A DNA stretch of 64,000 nt from Amaranthus tricolor. Its lineage: Eukaryota; Streptophyta; Magnoliopsida; Caryophyllales; Amaranthaceae. Under the pieces are notes generated by a model. It ran no database searches and had not been told where the DNA came from. It saw only the letters and a program-made list of their open reading frames with translations. The DNA is taken from the NCBI RefSeq assembly GCF_026212465.1, contig NC_080057.1:11434608-11498607 (forward strand). Direction: 5' to 3'. This document shows, piece by piece, positions 1 through 14,119 of this stretch. Position 1 is the stretch's first letter; every line of letters starts with the position of its first letter. The translations under genes were made by a program, and so were the position numbers.

Positions 1-769
1 AAAAAAATAAAAAATAAAAAATAAAAAAAATCAACAAGAAGATTGCCAGTTCACCAGTGATAGAAGAAGATGAGAAAGATAAAGAAAATGAAAATTGGAG
101 GAGAGAATATGGAAAGTTGTAAGAAGGGAAGTTACGAAGAGGAAAAAAACTGACACACATAAGGAAGTAAATAATCAATTTACTGAATAGTCATATCAAT
201 CAATTTGAAAATTTGATTAAAATATAAAAAAATGGAAAAATGGAGGGAAGTGTGAACAGTACATGCTCATGAAATGGGCCGGCTCACACTTCGTCTTAGC
301 TTGCGATGGTCTCGTCCAAGTTGTTGTATATTCTTATTTTCTCTTTAGTTTGTATTAATCGGACTATTTAGCCCATATGTAATTAACTAAAACAAATCAA
401 AAACAAAAGAAATGAAAGTGTGATTTTAGATGTAATAATGTGGTATTTTTTGGATGAGATTTTGTTTGTATATTTGATTCAAATACTTTCTTGAATAAAT
501 GAAAAAAGTAATGGAGTTGAATAATTTTTCCGCAGTTTCAACGGAAGAAAAGATAGAGGAATCAAAACCACCTTCTGTATGGTTGTCGGAATGAAACCCT
601 ATTCTTGTTTTTCAATTTCTCCATGGCTATGATTTCATGACATTTTAGGCCTTAGTAATTTCCTTATTTGTTTTCTTATTTGTTTTCTTGCATTCATATT
701 CTTTCTTTAATTAAATAGATAGATCCATCAATTTCCTCTCCTTAGTAATTTCCTAAATATATAATAAAA
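1..769 (+). promoter_or_regulatory. Upstream flank of FTSH copy 1
   Basis: No gene is supported here. The stretch aligns almost base for base with the flank of the second FTSH copy (about 25431-26194), so the duplicated block runs off the left edge of the window. It should contain the promoter and 5'UTR of copy 1, but I see no convincing TATA box. It begins with an A-rich low-complexity run. Copy 2 has about 40 extra bases in the matching flank. Confidence 0.5.
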
Positions 770-1579
770 ATGATATTTTCTAAAGTGGGTCGTTCGTTAT
801 CTCGTTTTTCTCGATCAAAGGTACTGACTTTTAGCTTATCTAATGGATTTTTTTAGAAATGTGCTACAATATTGTGGAATTTATAGTTTTTTATGGGATT
901 GTAGTTTTGTTCTTGATTGTGGATTGTATTGCAGAATATCATCAATGGATGTTACAAGGGAAGATCAGCTTTTTTGGATGAGAGTTTATTGAGAGCTTCA
1001 TATTTTAATTCCGCTGTAAAAGGGATTGATTCTAATTTAGGGTTTTTGAGGAATTATGTGGCTTCTGCTGGAGCCAAGAATAAAAAGTATATGTTTGACA
1101 TGAGATATGTGTTTGCAAATCCTAGATTTTGTAGGTTTTTCTCTAGTGAAGCACCTAAGAAAAAGAGTAAGTGTATGATTGATTTTCGGGGGGAAGTTAT
1201 CGGTTTTATTGTTGTTCTTTCTATTCTTTATAGTTTGGTTTTTTACTTTTGGATTACATGAATGTAGATTATGAGAACTTTTATCCCAAGAAGAAGAAGA
1301 AGATCCCCAAATCTGAGGAGCAGAAATCCGAGTCGAAAGGTATATGATTTTCTTTTTAGTTTTGCTAATAGGGTTATCTGGGTGATTTGTTGGGATTTAG
1401 GATAGCTAAAGTGCTTTATTTAGGGATATTACCACTTTGCAATATAAAAGATAGCTTTGAGTTCAGTTTAGATTACTGTGGGCTGACTCAAATCAAGGGC
1501 TTTTCTTCATTATAGGAAGGGCCTGGAGATTTTTCTTCTTTTTTCAGAATTCTTTCCGATTTCTATGCATTTTACAGTC

Positions 1580-3060
<1,481 letters not shown>

Positions 3061-3972
3061 CCATTTGTCATTAACTTACCGATCACTCTCCTCCTTTATC
3101 TGGGTTTGGGACTAGCAATAAGCAACAAACATTAACAGCAGGAGTTAGGATTAAGCATTGATACCAAAAAAGAAGATAAGCTTTTCTACAAGTTTCCATA
3201 TCCTTGGAAAATATAGTTGCATCTTGGTATTTTTTATATTTTGTCACTTGTCATTATAAATGTCAAAAGTTGATATTATGATCGTAGAACTTATTGATAG
3301 TGTCCTTGAACTTTGTATCGTGTGATAGTTTTATTGTAAGCTTCGAAATGGATACCTTTGTATACTTGAGCTATGTAAATCAGGTTGAATTTACATATTA
3401 GGTTCTCTAACCTTTTGATTTGCAAAGTTTACTCTCATCTTAGGTTTAACATACGTTTTTGTATATCATTTGGTTTAGAGAAGGAAAACCAGTGTTACCT
3501 ATTCCATGGTGGCTGTGTTCTAAAGAGTAAGCATGTTTTGAAATGCATGTATTTTTTGAACTGTGTAACATGTACTTAAGATGATTGGCTAACTATGATA
3601 TGCTAAACTGAAAGAACTATGGAATGAATGCAACAACTACGATTAGCCGTATGCTTGATTGACTAGGGGGATGCAAACGTATATGTACTTCCTATGTGTT
3701 TTAATGTTGGATACACTTTTTGTTATCATTAAATCCAATGCACATTTTTGGCTCTTAATAATAGATGAACTTCTTGATTTACTAGGCAGATGATTCTTCA
3801 AGTAAAAGCAAAGGAAGCAAGAGATAGTAGGTTTACATGTTAGTTTGTTTTTCCAATCCTATAAATTGTAGGATTCATTGTATCAATTAGAAAAGGTTTT
3901 GCAAACTAGGGTTTCTGATTCTCTTAGAACTATCTAAATTAGATTAGGAAATTACTTTTTATTGAACCCTAT

Positions 3973-6133
3973 TGTAACACCCTCAGAATAGGTCGAACTT
4001 TTGAAAACACCTTTAATGAAAACATGAACCAAAACCTACTCATGAGAGTGTTACCGCCACATTTATTTCTAATAAAATAAATGTAAGGCTTAACGACTAA
4101 GGAATAACTTAATAATTTTTAATCCAACAAAGGGGTCTTACAACATAAGAAAAGACTTAAACGTAATCTGTATCCATATCAAATTTAAACAACTAAAAAA
4201 AATTAAACTGAAATACGACTCTAATAAAAGCTATACTTCTAAGTGATCCTCACTCCACAATTTTCTCGCAATTAATAACCTGCAACATAAGAATGCAAGA
4301 AAAACAAGAGGAAAACTCCCAAAATCAGGAAATTGAGTAATTCCAACTCCATCCCGTAAAACAATTAAATTTAAAAAAAAAGAATTCAAGAAAATAAAAT
4401 ATAATTAAATTGAAATTAATTTTAGAAAATAATATGTAGCTGAGTTTAAAAGAAAAAAATTTGAGAAAACAATTCATATAATATCACATAAACCAATTTA
4501 TTAATTTGATATTTAATAATGACAAACACATAATCAATTTTTAATTTGAGGGAACGAGAACGCCAGTAGGCCGAGGCTTTACCCCTATACCTACTTCATC
4601 AAGAGGTCGTCGCCCCATATAATTCAAGGCCAGCAGAGTAGTCTTAGGGAATCCTAGTGTGCACACCCCTTCTACTTTGATCACAACAATTAGAAGGAAG
4701 ACCAAACATCATATCAAGTATCAGAAATAATAATAATACCTGTCGGCAGCTATACTAACCAAACAGGGCAACCTGTTCATCACCCTTATACTTGGATCAC
4801 AACAAATATAAGAGCTTCATTTCCCTCGAGTTACACTTTACGTGATTTAATAGATTTTTATAATTAGTCGCGAGCACACAAAACATATAATCAAACATAC
4901 ATTATTTATTATATTTTAGGATCATAAATTTTCCCAACGAAAATATATCTCAAGAATATCCAACTGAAATCTCATTTTCCAAATCACCATTTTAAATTGG
5001 TGGCAATAGGAATTAATATCACAAATATTTCTCCTTTAAATTCAATTGCATTTAAAATCATTATTAAAATAATAATATAACTTTCATCAAAATAATAATA
5101 TAAATTTTATCAAAATAGTAATTATAAATTCAAGTTTGACAAAAATAATAGTAAAATATAATTTGAAAATATATAAAACATAACATCATATAAAATAATG
5201 TCATATAAAATCATGCATCATATTTAAACACATTAATTATCACTTAGCACATAATACTAACGGGATAGTCCTAATTAGATGGACATTGAGAATTACCTTA
5301 TCACGCGATTCTAGACGACGTACGCTCCTAATAATCTCTGTCTACGAATCCGCTGTCTACACAAGAAAATAATATATCTCAATTTAATACCCCGATCAAC
5401 CCATCGAAATAAATAAATTAAAAGACTCTTTTTCATTTTGTATACTTTATTTAAAAAGAATAATTTTAAACATGTAATTTAAAATTTTAAGAGTTAAAAT
5501 AAAAGAAAAGTAAAGAAAAAAAAAAGAAATCATAAAAAAAAGAGAAAGGTGGGTGAGTTTCCAGGAACCCACGAAAAAGAAAGAAGAAAGGAAAGGAGGA
5601 GAGAGAAGGAGGAAGGGAGAAGGAAGAAGGAGAAGGTGCCGGCCGGCGGTACCTCCGGTGGCCGCCGTCTCACGCCGGTGGTATCCCGGTGACTGCCGTA
5701 TCGCCGGAAAACTAAGGTCAGGAATAAATTATTATTATTATTATTTTTTTTTTCAAAAGCAAAATGTGTAATTTGGATTGAAATTGGTAGAACAATATTA
5801 TAAAGAGATGAAATTTCATACCTTTAATATCAAAATCTTGAGTTTTCTTGACTGAATTTTAAGCAAATGGGAGATGAAGGAAGTAGTTTGTAGGAGAAGA
5901 AGGGAGTGTGAGTAATAATATGAATGAAATTAAGGGTAATTGGTTTAATTTATAATAGGTAAGTGAAGTTGGTTATAAGGTTTAGAGGAAGGAGTGGGAA
6001 GTTATTGTTAATGGTGTGGGAAGTCATTGTTAATGGTGGGTTTTTTTTTATTATTTTTTTTTTTCTGAAATGTATTTATCATTATTATTATTATTATTAT
6101 TATTTTTTTTTTTTTAAAAAAAGGGATATTACA
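3973..6133 (-). repeat. 3' LTR of the Tekay-like element
   Basis: About 2161 bp. On the plus strand it begins TGTAACACCC and ends GGATATTACA. It matches 11986-14119 with few substitutions and small indels. It includes a GC-rich segment around 5630-5715 with CCGG-rich sequence and an (ATT)n/T-rich stretch near its end. Confidence 0.95.
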
Positions 6134-6146
6134 TACACTCCCACTT
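6134..6146 (-). other. Polypurine tract of the Tekay-like element
   Basis: Directly inside the 3' LTR. Read on the minus strand it is AAGTGGGAGTGTA next to TGTAATATCCC, a purine-rich primer site for plus-strand DNA synthesis. Confidence 0.65.
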
Positions 6147-6269
6147 AAAACAAAAGTTCGTCCTCGAACTTAAAGTTAACTATTGAAGTTTTAAACAAAA
6201 TTGGACGGTTTGATAGACTCGCATCACCCCCCTATTTTAAAAAGTTTCGTCCTCGAAAGTCAACGTACC

Positions 6270-8210
6270 TGTTCGAAAGTTCGGGGTTTCGCTTTCTCAT
6301 GTCAACTTCGTTTCCCATGTGGCTTCTTCAGTTTATTGGTTCGTCCATAATATCTTGACCAACTTAATTTCCTTGTTCCGGGTACATCTTGTTTTGGTAT
6401 CAAGGATTTTTATTGGTTTTTTCTTCAAAGGTAAGGGTTTCATCAAGTTCAATGGTTTCAGGTTGTATGATATGGGAAGGGTCATGGACATATTTTCGGA
6501 GTTGGGATACATGGAAAAAGTTGTGGACTTTGGCTAGGTTCATAGGTAGGGCTAATCTATAGGCTACTTCCCCAATTCGTTTCAATACTTCATAAGGACC
6601 TATAAAACGAGGACTCAATTTACCCTTCCTACCAAATCTCATGACACCCTTGGTTGGTGACACTTTGAGCAAAACTTTTTCACCTACTTCAAACTCTAAT
6701 GCCCTCCTCTTTTTGTCTGCATACGACTTCTGACGGTCTTGCGCTTCCCTCATACGTTCTTGGATCATTCTTACTTTCTTTGTAGTCTCCTCAATCATGT
6801 CTGGTCCTAATCCCAACGACTCATTAACATCATTCCAACATATAGGACTCCTACACTTTCTCCCATATAGGGCTTCGTAAGGTGCCATTCCTATGTTAGA
6901 ATGAAAACTATTATTGTAAGAAAACTCTACATACATCAAATTATCCTCCCAATATCCACCAAAATCCATAACACATGCTCTTAACAAATCCTCAAGAGTC
7001 TGAATCGTTCTCTCTGTTTGACCATCTGTTGCTGGATGAAATGTAGTACTGAACTTTAGTATCGTGCCCACTGCTTCTTGTAGCATCTTCCAAAATTTAG
7101 ACAGAAACCTCGAATCTCTATCCGATACAATGTCCTTAGGCACACCATGCAATCTCACTACCTCTTGAAAATACGCGTCTGCCATCTGTTGCATTGTCCA
7201 AGTATTCTTCATCGCTATAAACCTTGCTGTTTTTGTTAATCGATCGACTATCACCCATACGGCATTCTTCCCTGTTTTTTACTTTAGCAATCCTACTACA
7301 AAGTCCATTGAAATCGACTCCTATTTCCATCCAGGTATTTCTAATGGTTGCAATTTTTCCCCCGGCTTCATATGTTGAATTTTCACCTTCTGACATGTTA
7401 GACACTTCGCCACAAAGCCTGTAACTTCACGCTTCATGTTGGGCCACCAAAAGTTCTTCTTAAGATCCTTATACATCTTTTCACTACCAGGATGTATTGA
7501 GTATGGGGAATTATGGGCTTCAGTCATAATCCTAGTCTTAAGCTCCTCGTCCTGCGGTATACACCATCTTCCTTTATACTTCATTACGCCATTTTCATCA
7601 CTTTCGAACTCAGTTGCTTGACCATCTTCCTTCAACTTCTTCAATTTAGTTAGCCAGTTATCCGTAACTTGCTTCACCCTAATTTCCTCAAAAATATCGG
7701 ATTCAATCGTCATTCCATTTAATTGAGTACCCACATATCCATACTCTACCACTTCTAAGTTCATCCTACGAATCTCTTCATACAACTCATCTGCTAAAAT
7801 TAATGCATTCATTGTATGACTTGACTTCCTACTCAGAGCATCAGCTACCTTGTTTTCCTTTCCCTCACAATACTTCAAGTCCAGATCATAATCCTTAATG
7901 AGTTCTAACCATCGTCTTTGTCTCATATTCAACTCCTTTTGAGTGTACAAGAACCTCAAACTCTTGTGATCGGTATAAATCTTGCACTTTACTCCAAATA
8001 AATAATGTCTCCAAATTTTCAATGCAAAGACTACAACTCCCAATTCTAAGTCATGTGTGGGGTAATTCTTCTCATGCGGCTTAAGTTGTCGTGAAGCATA
8101 TGCTACTACTTTCCATCTTGCATCAACACACAACCTAGTCCATTCTTTGATGCGTCTGTATAAACCTCATATTCTCCACTTTCATTTGGTAAGGTCAGCA
8201 CAGGTGCAGA
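6270..8210 (-). pseudogene. RNase H, integrase and chromodomain remnant of the Tekay-like pol
   Basis: After the RT, the minus strand encodes RNase H (YTDASK, then [20 protein letters not shown], ending in DALSR near 7830), the integrase zinc domain ([19 protein letters not shown], then CLTCQ), and the integrase core from about 7254 (DRLTKTARFIA, ATDGQTERTIQTLEDLLR). The integrase C-terminus ends RKYVHDPSH. Beyond about 6420, in shifted frames, a chromodomain-like tail is visible (PIKILDTKTRCTRNK, then KLVKILW and EEATWE). Stops after IPGWK near 7321 and in the following dozen codons, plus frameshifts near 8135 and 6420, break it. Chromodomains of chromoviruses guide integration to particular chromatin; this one is degraded. 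Confidence 0.88.
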
Positions 8211-8228
8211 GGTAAGCCTTGATTTCAA

Positions 8229-9212
8229 CTATTGAAATGCCGCTTCACACTTCTCATCCCATTGAAACTTAATGGTCTTCTTCATCAAATTAGTAATAGG
8301 TTGAGCGATTCTCGAGAAATTTTTCACAAATCTCCTATAGTATCCGACTAAACCTAAGAAACTTCTCACTTCAGTCACATTAGTGGGTTTAGGCCAGTTC
8401 ATTACTGCTTGAACCTTCAAGGGATCTACCATTACTCCATCCTTTGTAATTACATGCCCTAAAAATGCTACCTTTTTCAACCAAAATTCACATTTTGAAA
8501 ACTTGGCATACAACTTATTCTCTCTTAAAATCTCTAAAACTTTCCTCAAATGAGCTTCATGCGGTTCTCGATTCATAGAGTACACTAAATTATCATCAAT
8601 AAAAACAACTACAAACTTATCCAAATAAGGCTGAAAAGTCCTATTCATAAGGTCCATAAAGACAGCAGGCGCATTGGTGAGTCCAAAGGGCATGACTGTG
8701 AACTCATAATGGCCATACCTCGTTCGAAAAGCTGTTTTGGCTATATCCTCTTCTGCAATTCGTAATTGATGATAACCTGATCTCAAATCAATCTTTGAAA
8801 ACACTCCTGCACCCCTAAGTTGATCGAATAGATCCTCAATTCTAGGAAGTGGATACTTACTCTTCACTGTCACACTATTTAAATCCCTATAATCAATACA
8901 TAGTCTCAACGTTCCATCTTTCTTCCTAACAAATAATACTGGGGCTCCCCAAGGTGATACACTTGGTCTTATATATCCTTTATCCAACAAGTCCTCAAGT
9001 TGTACCTTCAACTCTTGCAACTCGGCAGGTGCCATCCTATAAGGTGCCTTTGAAATGGGTCCTGTTCCCGGAACTAAGTCAATCTTGAAGTCTAACTCTC
9101 TCACAGGTGGCATCTCTGGAATCTCATCTGGGAACACATCAACAAACTCCTTAACTACAGGTATCTCTCCTAACTCGTCCTCTTTCATGCTTGTGTTCTT
9201 TACATGGCACAA
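8229..9212 (-). pseudogene. Reverse transcriptase of the Tekay-like element
   Basis: A 327-codon open segment with the Ty3/gypsy RT signature: [40 protein letters not shown], and the catalytic box as FIDDNLVYS. The box normally reads (Y/F)xDDILVYS, so the Ile after the two aspartates is Asn here. The domain continues to ITNLMKK and is stopped by TAG at its end, just before the RNase H region resumes in another frame. The upstream end reads [20 protein letters not shown], the usual linker from protease to RT. Confidence 0.92.
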
Positions 9213-9250
9213 ATATACGGGGTAGCCTTTCCTAAGATGGGTCTGAAGAT

Positions 9251-10857
9251 TTAAGGCGGAGATAAGCTTGGTCTTTGGTGGCTCGGAGTAGTTTCTTGGT
9301 AGGTTAGTTTATTTCCCTTAGGGCCTCTAAAGGTAATTCTCTGTTTAGCACAATTGATTTCTGCCTGATACTTCTTTAACCAATCCATTTCCAAAACCAA
9401 ATCGAAGTCTTTTAAATTAAACTCGATAAGGTTCACGGGTAGTTCGATTTCAGAGATGACAATAGGCATACCTAAGTAAAGGTTCTTACTGAGAAAGGTT
9501 TCACCTGAGGGTGTGGTTACCTTAGCTTGACATGAGGAAGAAGGTTTAAGGGAATGTTTTTCGATAAAATATTTAGATAAAAAGGAATGTGAAGCTCCAG
9601 AATCAAAGAGTACAAAAGCAGGTTTAGAGTTTACAAGGAAAGTACCCGTCACAATGTTGGCGTCCGACTCAGCTTCACTCTTGCTCATAACGTGGAGTCT
9701 CCCATTGAAAGTGCGTCCTCCATTTCCATTGTTTCCATTGTTGTTCTGATTGTTGTTGGCGTTGTACTTGTCATTTGTTGAATCACTTCCTGTTTGAGTA
9801 TTGTTCGAGCGATTGTTGTTGAAGTTATGGTTCCTAGATCCTTCTCCATTGTTGTTATAGCCCTTGTTGTGTCCATTCTGCCCTAGTTGGTTTCTTTCTT
9901 GCCTCTTGGGACAATAATTAGCCTTATGTCCAGCTTCGCCACAAGCATAAAATTTAATTGGTTCGCCTTGACATGTATAGCCCGAATGACTCTTCTCACA
10001 TTTCTTACAAACCCAAGCCCTCTGGTTACCATTCCTTTGCTGGTTTTCATACTGCCTAGGGTTTTGGTAGTTCATATTGTTATGTCCTCCCCCATGGTGA
10101 TTGTTCCTACCATTACCCCCATTGTTACCAAAACGAGGTCTTTTATCATTACTTTGACTATCCGCATTACTTTGGTCTTTCCTCTTGTTCCTTCCCATCA
10201 CATCTTCTTCTCTTTGTAAGATCCTCTCCATATTACACGCCTTAGAATAGGCCTTTGCAAGGGTAGATGAGGTACTTCCTCCTAACCTAGTTTGTATCCT
10301 GAAAGCTAAACCATCCTCAAATTTTTGGGCCTTAGAAACTTCATCAGGGACCATGTTAGGGCAAAACTTAGCATACTCATTATTTTTTGGGCATATTCCT
10401 TGACACTCATAAACTTCCCTTGGTTCAACCTATTGAATTCAGTGCACTTTTGTCTCCTAATATGTTCAGGGAAGAATCGACCTCTAATAGCACCCTTAAA
10501 AGAATCCCAGTCAAAGTTTGGTTGATTACTAATGGTTTGTCCCTCAGTTTCCCACCATGTGTCGGCATCCTCACGTAGGTAAAACGTAGCTTGGTTAACC
10601 TTTTGGGTCTCACGTGTTCCATTTGCAGTAAAGATTTTCTCCATGTCACGTAACAAATTCTCTAATAACATAGGGTCCTCTTTCCCAACAAAGGTAGGGG
10701 GTTTTAAAGTGGCGATCTTCTTAGCCATGACAGCTTGGGGGTCATCATGTCCATTGTTCATATTGTTAACTTGGTTTTGCACTAATAGTCCTATGTTTTG
10801 TGACAACTGCTCAAGTACCCTCACTCTAGCTGTTAATTGTTCAGATGTTTCGGCCAT
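9251..10857 (-). pseudogene. Gag and protease of the Tekay-like element, frameshifted
   Basis: Gag starts at 10857 (MAETSEQL). It has a coiled N-terminus and a capsid segment (FYLREDADTWWE, FPEHIRRQKCTEFNRLNQG). Near 10385, at an A-rich run after EYAQK, the frame slips and resumes as NEYAKFCPNMVPDEV. The rest holds an Asn/Gly-rich stretch, a cysteine-rich knuckle (CGEAGHKANYCP, preceded by two more CxxC-like Cys) and an aspartic protease with FDSGASHSFLS. It ends just before the pol linker. The frameshift makes this copy non-coding for full Gag. Confidence 0.9.
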
Positions 10858-11194
10858 GTTATTTGCTTGTTGACGCCTGCGAGATCGAGTGTAAACTTCG
10901 GGTATTGCATAGGCTGTCGATATAAGAAACTAAGCGTTTTAATACTAACGTTTTCATCATATTCGTACACAGTTATTCTCAATCTTCAAGATTGAAAGAA
11001 AATACAAGGGAACAATTTGCACACATAACATAAAGACTCATGAAAATATTCATTAATATAAATTTTTAAATAATAATCCAATGAAAATAAATAAAATCAA
11101 CATTGTTCAAAAAAAATAAAAATAAAAATAAATAATCTAAAGCTAACAAATTCCAACCTATCCCATTTTTCTAGTTAACAAGTAATCATCAAAA

Positions 11195-11728
11195 TCACTT
11201 TCGAACTGGTTCTTCCTCAAAATCCTCCTCGGGATCCTCCTCAGGATCTCCTACATAGTCTTCCTTAGGTTCATAGTTTCCTTCATCTTCAGATTGAATA
11301 AGTATAGGTATGGTATCGGTGTTATCATTTTCCCTGTCACTCTCATCCTCGTAGTCATAGGAGCTCCCAGATACATTATAGATCCACTTCGCTTTAGCAT
11401 CGATCATTCTCTTTTCTAAATATTCTAGAGTAAGGAACCATTTCTCATTTTCCGCATACCTTTCCCAATTGGGTCTCCCGTTTTTAATTATGTCGTTGTA
11501 TTCTTTCTTAAGTTCAGCATTTAAGGTTCGAATAAGGACATCTGCTTGCTTAGGTGGTGTATTATAATCAGAGTTGCCATGATACTTATTTAGGTGGCAG
11601 TTCTCCATGCTTACACGGAGACGATGGACATATGAGGAAATGGGTTCTCCTACTTTCATAGAAAGGTGGTACGGTGCATCACGAAAATTTCTAACACTTT
11701 TCCTAGCAGTGCAACGGAATCGAGGCAT
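11195..11728 (-). CDS. Extra sense ORF upstream of gag, unknown function
   Basis: A 177-codon open frame in the same direction as gag, between the primer binding site and the gag start. I do not recognise it with confidence. It opens MPRFRCTARKSVRNFRD, has a central segment GEPISSYVHRLRVSMENC that resembles the spacing of retroelement capsid helices, and ends in an acidic tail rich in Glu and Asp (EEDPEEDFEEE). No zinc knuckle or protease motif is present. Typical Tekay leaders are non-coding as far as I know, so this could be an acquired or duplicated gag-like piece. Its openness despite lesions in gag and pol is notable, but it may still be chance. Confidence 0.5.
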   Translation of the reverse strand: MPRFRCTARKSVRNFRDAPYHLSMKVGEPISSYVHRLRVSMENCHLNKYHGNSDYNTPPKQADVLIRTLNAELKKEYNDIIKNGRPNWERYAENEKWFLTLEYLEKRMIDAKAKWIYNVSGSSYDYEDESDRENDNTDTIPILIQSEDEGNYEPKEDYVGDPEEDPEEDFEEEPVRK

Positions 11729-11970
11729 CTAACAAAAACGAAAGACAACGAAAATATAATTAAAGAAATAACACACTACTACTAAGTACTTAGAAGTACT
11801 TCAAAACAATAAACCCATTCGTCCCCACTCTCATAATTTATTTTTTTATTTGTAACTTACTTCAATTATTTAAAATAATTTTACCTTGTGTCATTTAACC
11901 TATTTTTCATTTAAGTCTTTACAAACTTTAAATCCTAAACGATTCTAAGATTTGACCAAAACAAACCTAA

Positions 11971-11982
11971 GCTCTGATATCA
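11971..11982 (-). other. Primer binding site, initiator tRNA-Met type
   Basis: On the minus strand, 3 nt after the 5' LTR, the sequence TGATATCAGAGC matches the plant tRNA-iMet site TGGTATCAGAGC with one mismatch. Confidence 0.85.
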
Positions 11983-11985
11983 CTT

Positions 11986-14067
11986 TGTAAAACCCTCAGA
12001 ATAAGTCAAACTTTTGAAAACACCTTTAATGAAAACATGAATCAAAACTTACTCATGAGAGTGTTACCGCCACATTTATTTCTAATAAAATAAATGTAAG
12101 GCTTAATGACTAAGGAATAACTTAATAATTTTTAATCCAACAAAGGGGTCTTACAACATAAGAAAAGACTTAAACGTAATCTGTATCCATATCAAATTTA
12201 AACAACTAAAAAAAAATTAAACTGAAATACGACTCTAATAAAAGCTACTTCTAAGTGATCCTCACTCCACAATTTTCTCGCAATTAATAACCTGCAACAT
12301 AAGAATGCAAGAAAAACAAGAGGAAAACTCCCAAAATCAGGAAATTGAGTAATTCCAACTCCATCCCGTAAAACAATTAAATTTATAAAAAGGATTTCAA
12401 GAAAATAAAATATAATTAAATTGAAATTAATTTTAGAAAATAATATGTAGCTGAGTTTAAAAGAAAACAATTTGAGAAAACAATACATATAATATCACAT
12501 AAACCAATATATTAATTTGATATTTAATAATGACAAACACATAATCAATTTTTAATTTGAGGGAACGAGAACGCCAGTAGGCCGAGGCTTTACCCCTATA
12601 CCTACTTCATCAAGAGGTCGTCACCCCATATAATTCAAGGCCAGCAGAGTAGTCTTAGGGAATCCTAGTGTGCACACCCCTTCTACTTTGATCACAACAA
12701 TTAGAAGGAAGACCAAACATCATATCAAGTATCAGAAATAATAATAATACCTGTCGGCAGCTATACTAACCAAACAGGGCAACCTGTTCATCACAACAAA
12801 TATAAGAGCTTCATTTCCCTCGAGTTACACTTTACGTGATTTAATAGATTTTTATAATTAGTCGCGAGCACACAAACATATAATCAAACATACATTATTT
12901 ATTATATTTTAGGATCATAAATTTTCCCAACGAAAATATATCTCAAGAATATCCAACTAAAATCTCATTTTCCAAATCACCATTTTAAATTGGTGGCAAT
13001 AGGAATTAATATCACAAATATTTCTCCTTTAAATTCAATTGCATTTAAAATCATTATTAAAATAATAATATAACTTTCATCAAAATAATAATATAAATTT
13101 TATCAAAATAGTAATTATAAATTCAAGTTTGACAAAAATAATAGTAAAATATAATTTGAAAATATATAAAACATAACATCATATAAAATAATGTCATATA
13201 AAATCATGCATCATATTTAAACACATTAATTATCACTTAGCACATAATACTAACGGGATAGTCCTAATTAGATGGACATTGAGAATTACCTTATCACGCG
13301 ATTCTAGACAACGTACGCTCCTAATAATCTCTGTCTACGAATCCGCTGTCTACACGAGAAAATAATATATCTCAATTTAATACCCCGATCAACCCATCGA
13401 AATAAATAAATTAAAAGACTCTTTTTCATTTTGTATACTTTATTTAAAAAGAATTATTTTAAACATGTAATTTAAAATTTTAAGAGTTAAAATAAAAGAA
13501 AAGAAAAGAAAAAAAAAAGAAATCATAAAAAAAAGAGAAAGGTGGGTGAGTTTCTAGGAACCCATGAAAAAGAAAGAAGAAAGGAAAGGAGGAGAGAGAA
13601 GGAGGAAGGAAGAAGGAGAAGGTGCCGGCCGGCGGTACCTCCGGTGGCCGCCGTCTCACGCCGGTGGTATCCCGGTGACTGCCGTATCGCCGGAAAACTA
13701 AGGTCAGGAATAAATTATTATTATTATTATTTTTTTTTTCAAAAGCAAAATGTGTAATTTGGATTGAAATTGGTAGAACAATATTATAAAGAGATGAAAT
13801 TTCATACCTTTAATATCAAAATCTTGAGTTTTCTTGACTGAATTTTAAGCAAATGGGAGATGAAGGAAGTAGTTTGTAGGAGAAGAAGGGAGTGTGAGTA
13901 ATAATATGAATGAAATCAAGGGTAATTGGTTTAATTTATAATAGGTAAGTGAAGTTGGTTATAAGGTTTAGAGGAAGGAGTGGGAAGTTATTGTTAATGG
14001 TGTGGCAAGTTATTGTTAATGGTGGGTTATGTTTTTTTTTTTTTTTTTTTTTTCTGAAATTTATTTA

Positions 14068-14099
<32 letters not shown>

Positions 14100-14119
14100 T
14101 TAAAAAATGGGATATTACA
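11986..14119 (-). repeat. 5' LTR of the Tekay-like element
   Basis: About 2134 bp and nearly identical to 3973-6133. Differences include scattered substitutions, a deletion near 12793 relative to the partner, and length changes in the (ATT)n and T tracts. As the element reads leftward, this is the promoter-bearing 5' LTR. Confidence 0.95.

Larger units (their letters stand above)
3973..14119 (-). mobile_element. Tekay-like Ty3/gypsy chromovirus, complete but coding-defective
   Basis: A 10.15-kb LTR retrotransposon inserted in intron 4 of FTSH copy 1, reading leftward. It has two long, nearly identical LTRs, a primer binding site, a polypurine tract, and gag, protease, reverse transcriptase, RNase H, integrase and a decayed chromodomain in Ty3/gypsy order. 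A 5-bp target duplication CCTAT flanks it (3968-3972 and 14120-14124). The second FTSH copy has the uninterrupted site (GAACCCTATTAGGTG near 29230). The lineage call rests on the gag opening, the FCPNMVPDEVSKAQKFEDGL-type gag segment and a chromodomain after integrase. Frameshifts and stops in gag and pol mean it cannot move on its own. Confidence 0.93.

Noticed and set aside
5553..5771. Arg/Glu-rich open frame in the Tekay LTR
   Set aside because: It lies in purine-rich and GC-rich LTR sequence, is repeated in the other LTR with a different start, and has no domain.
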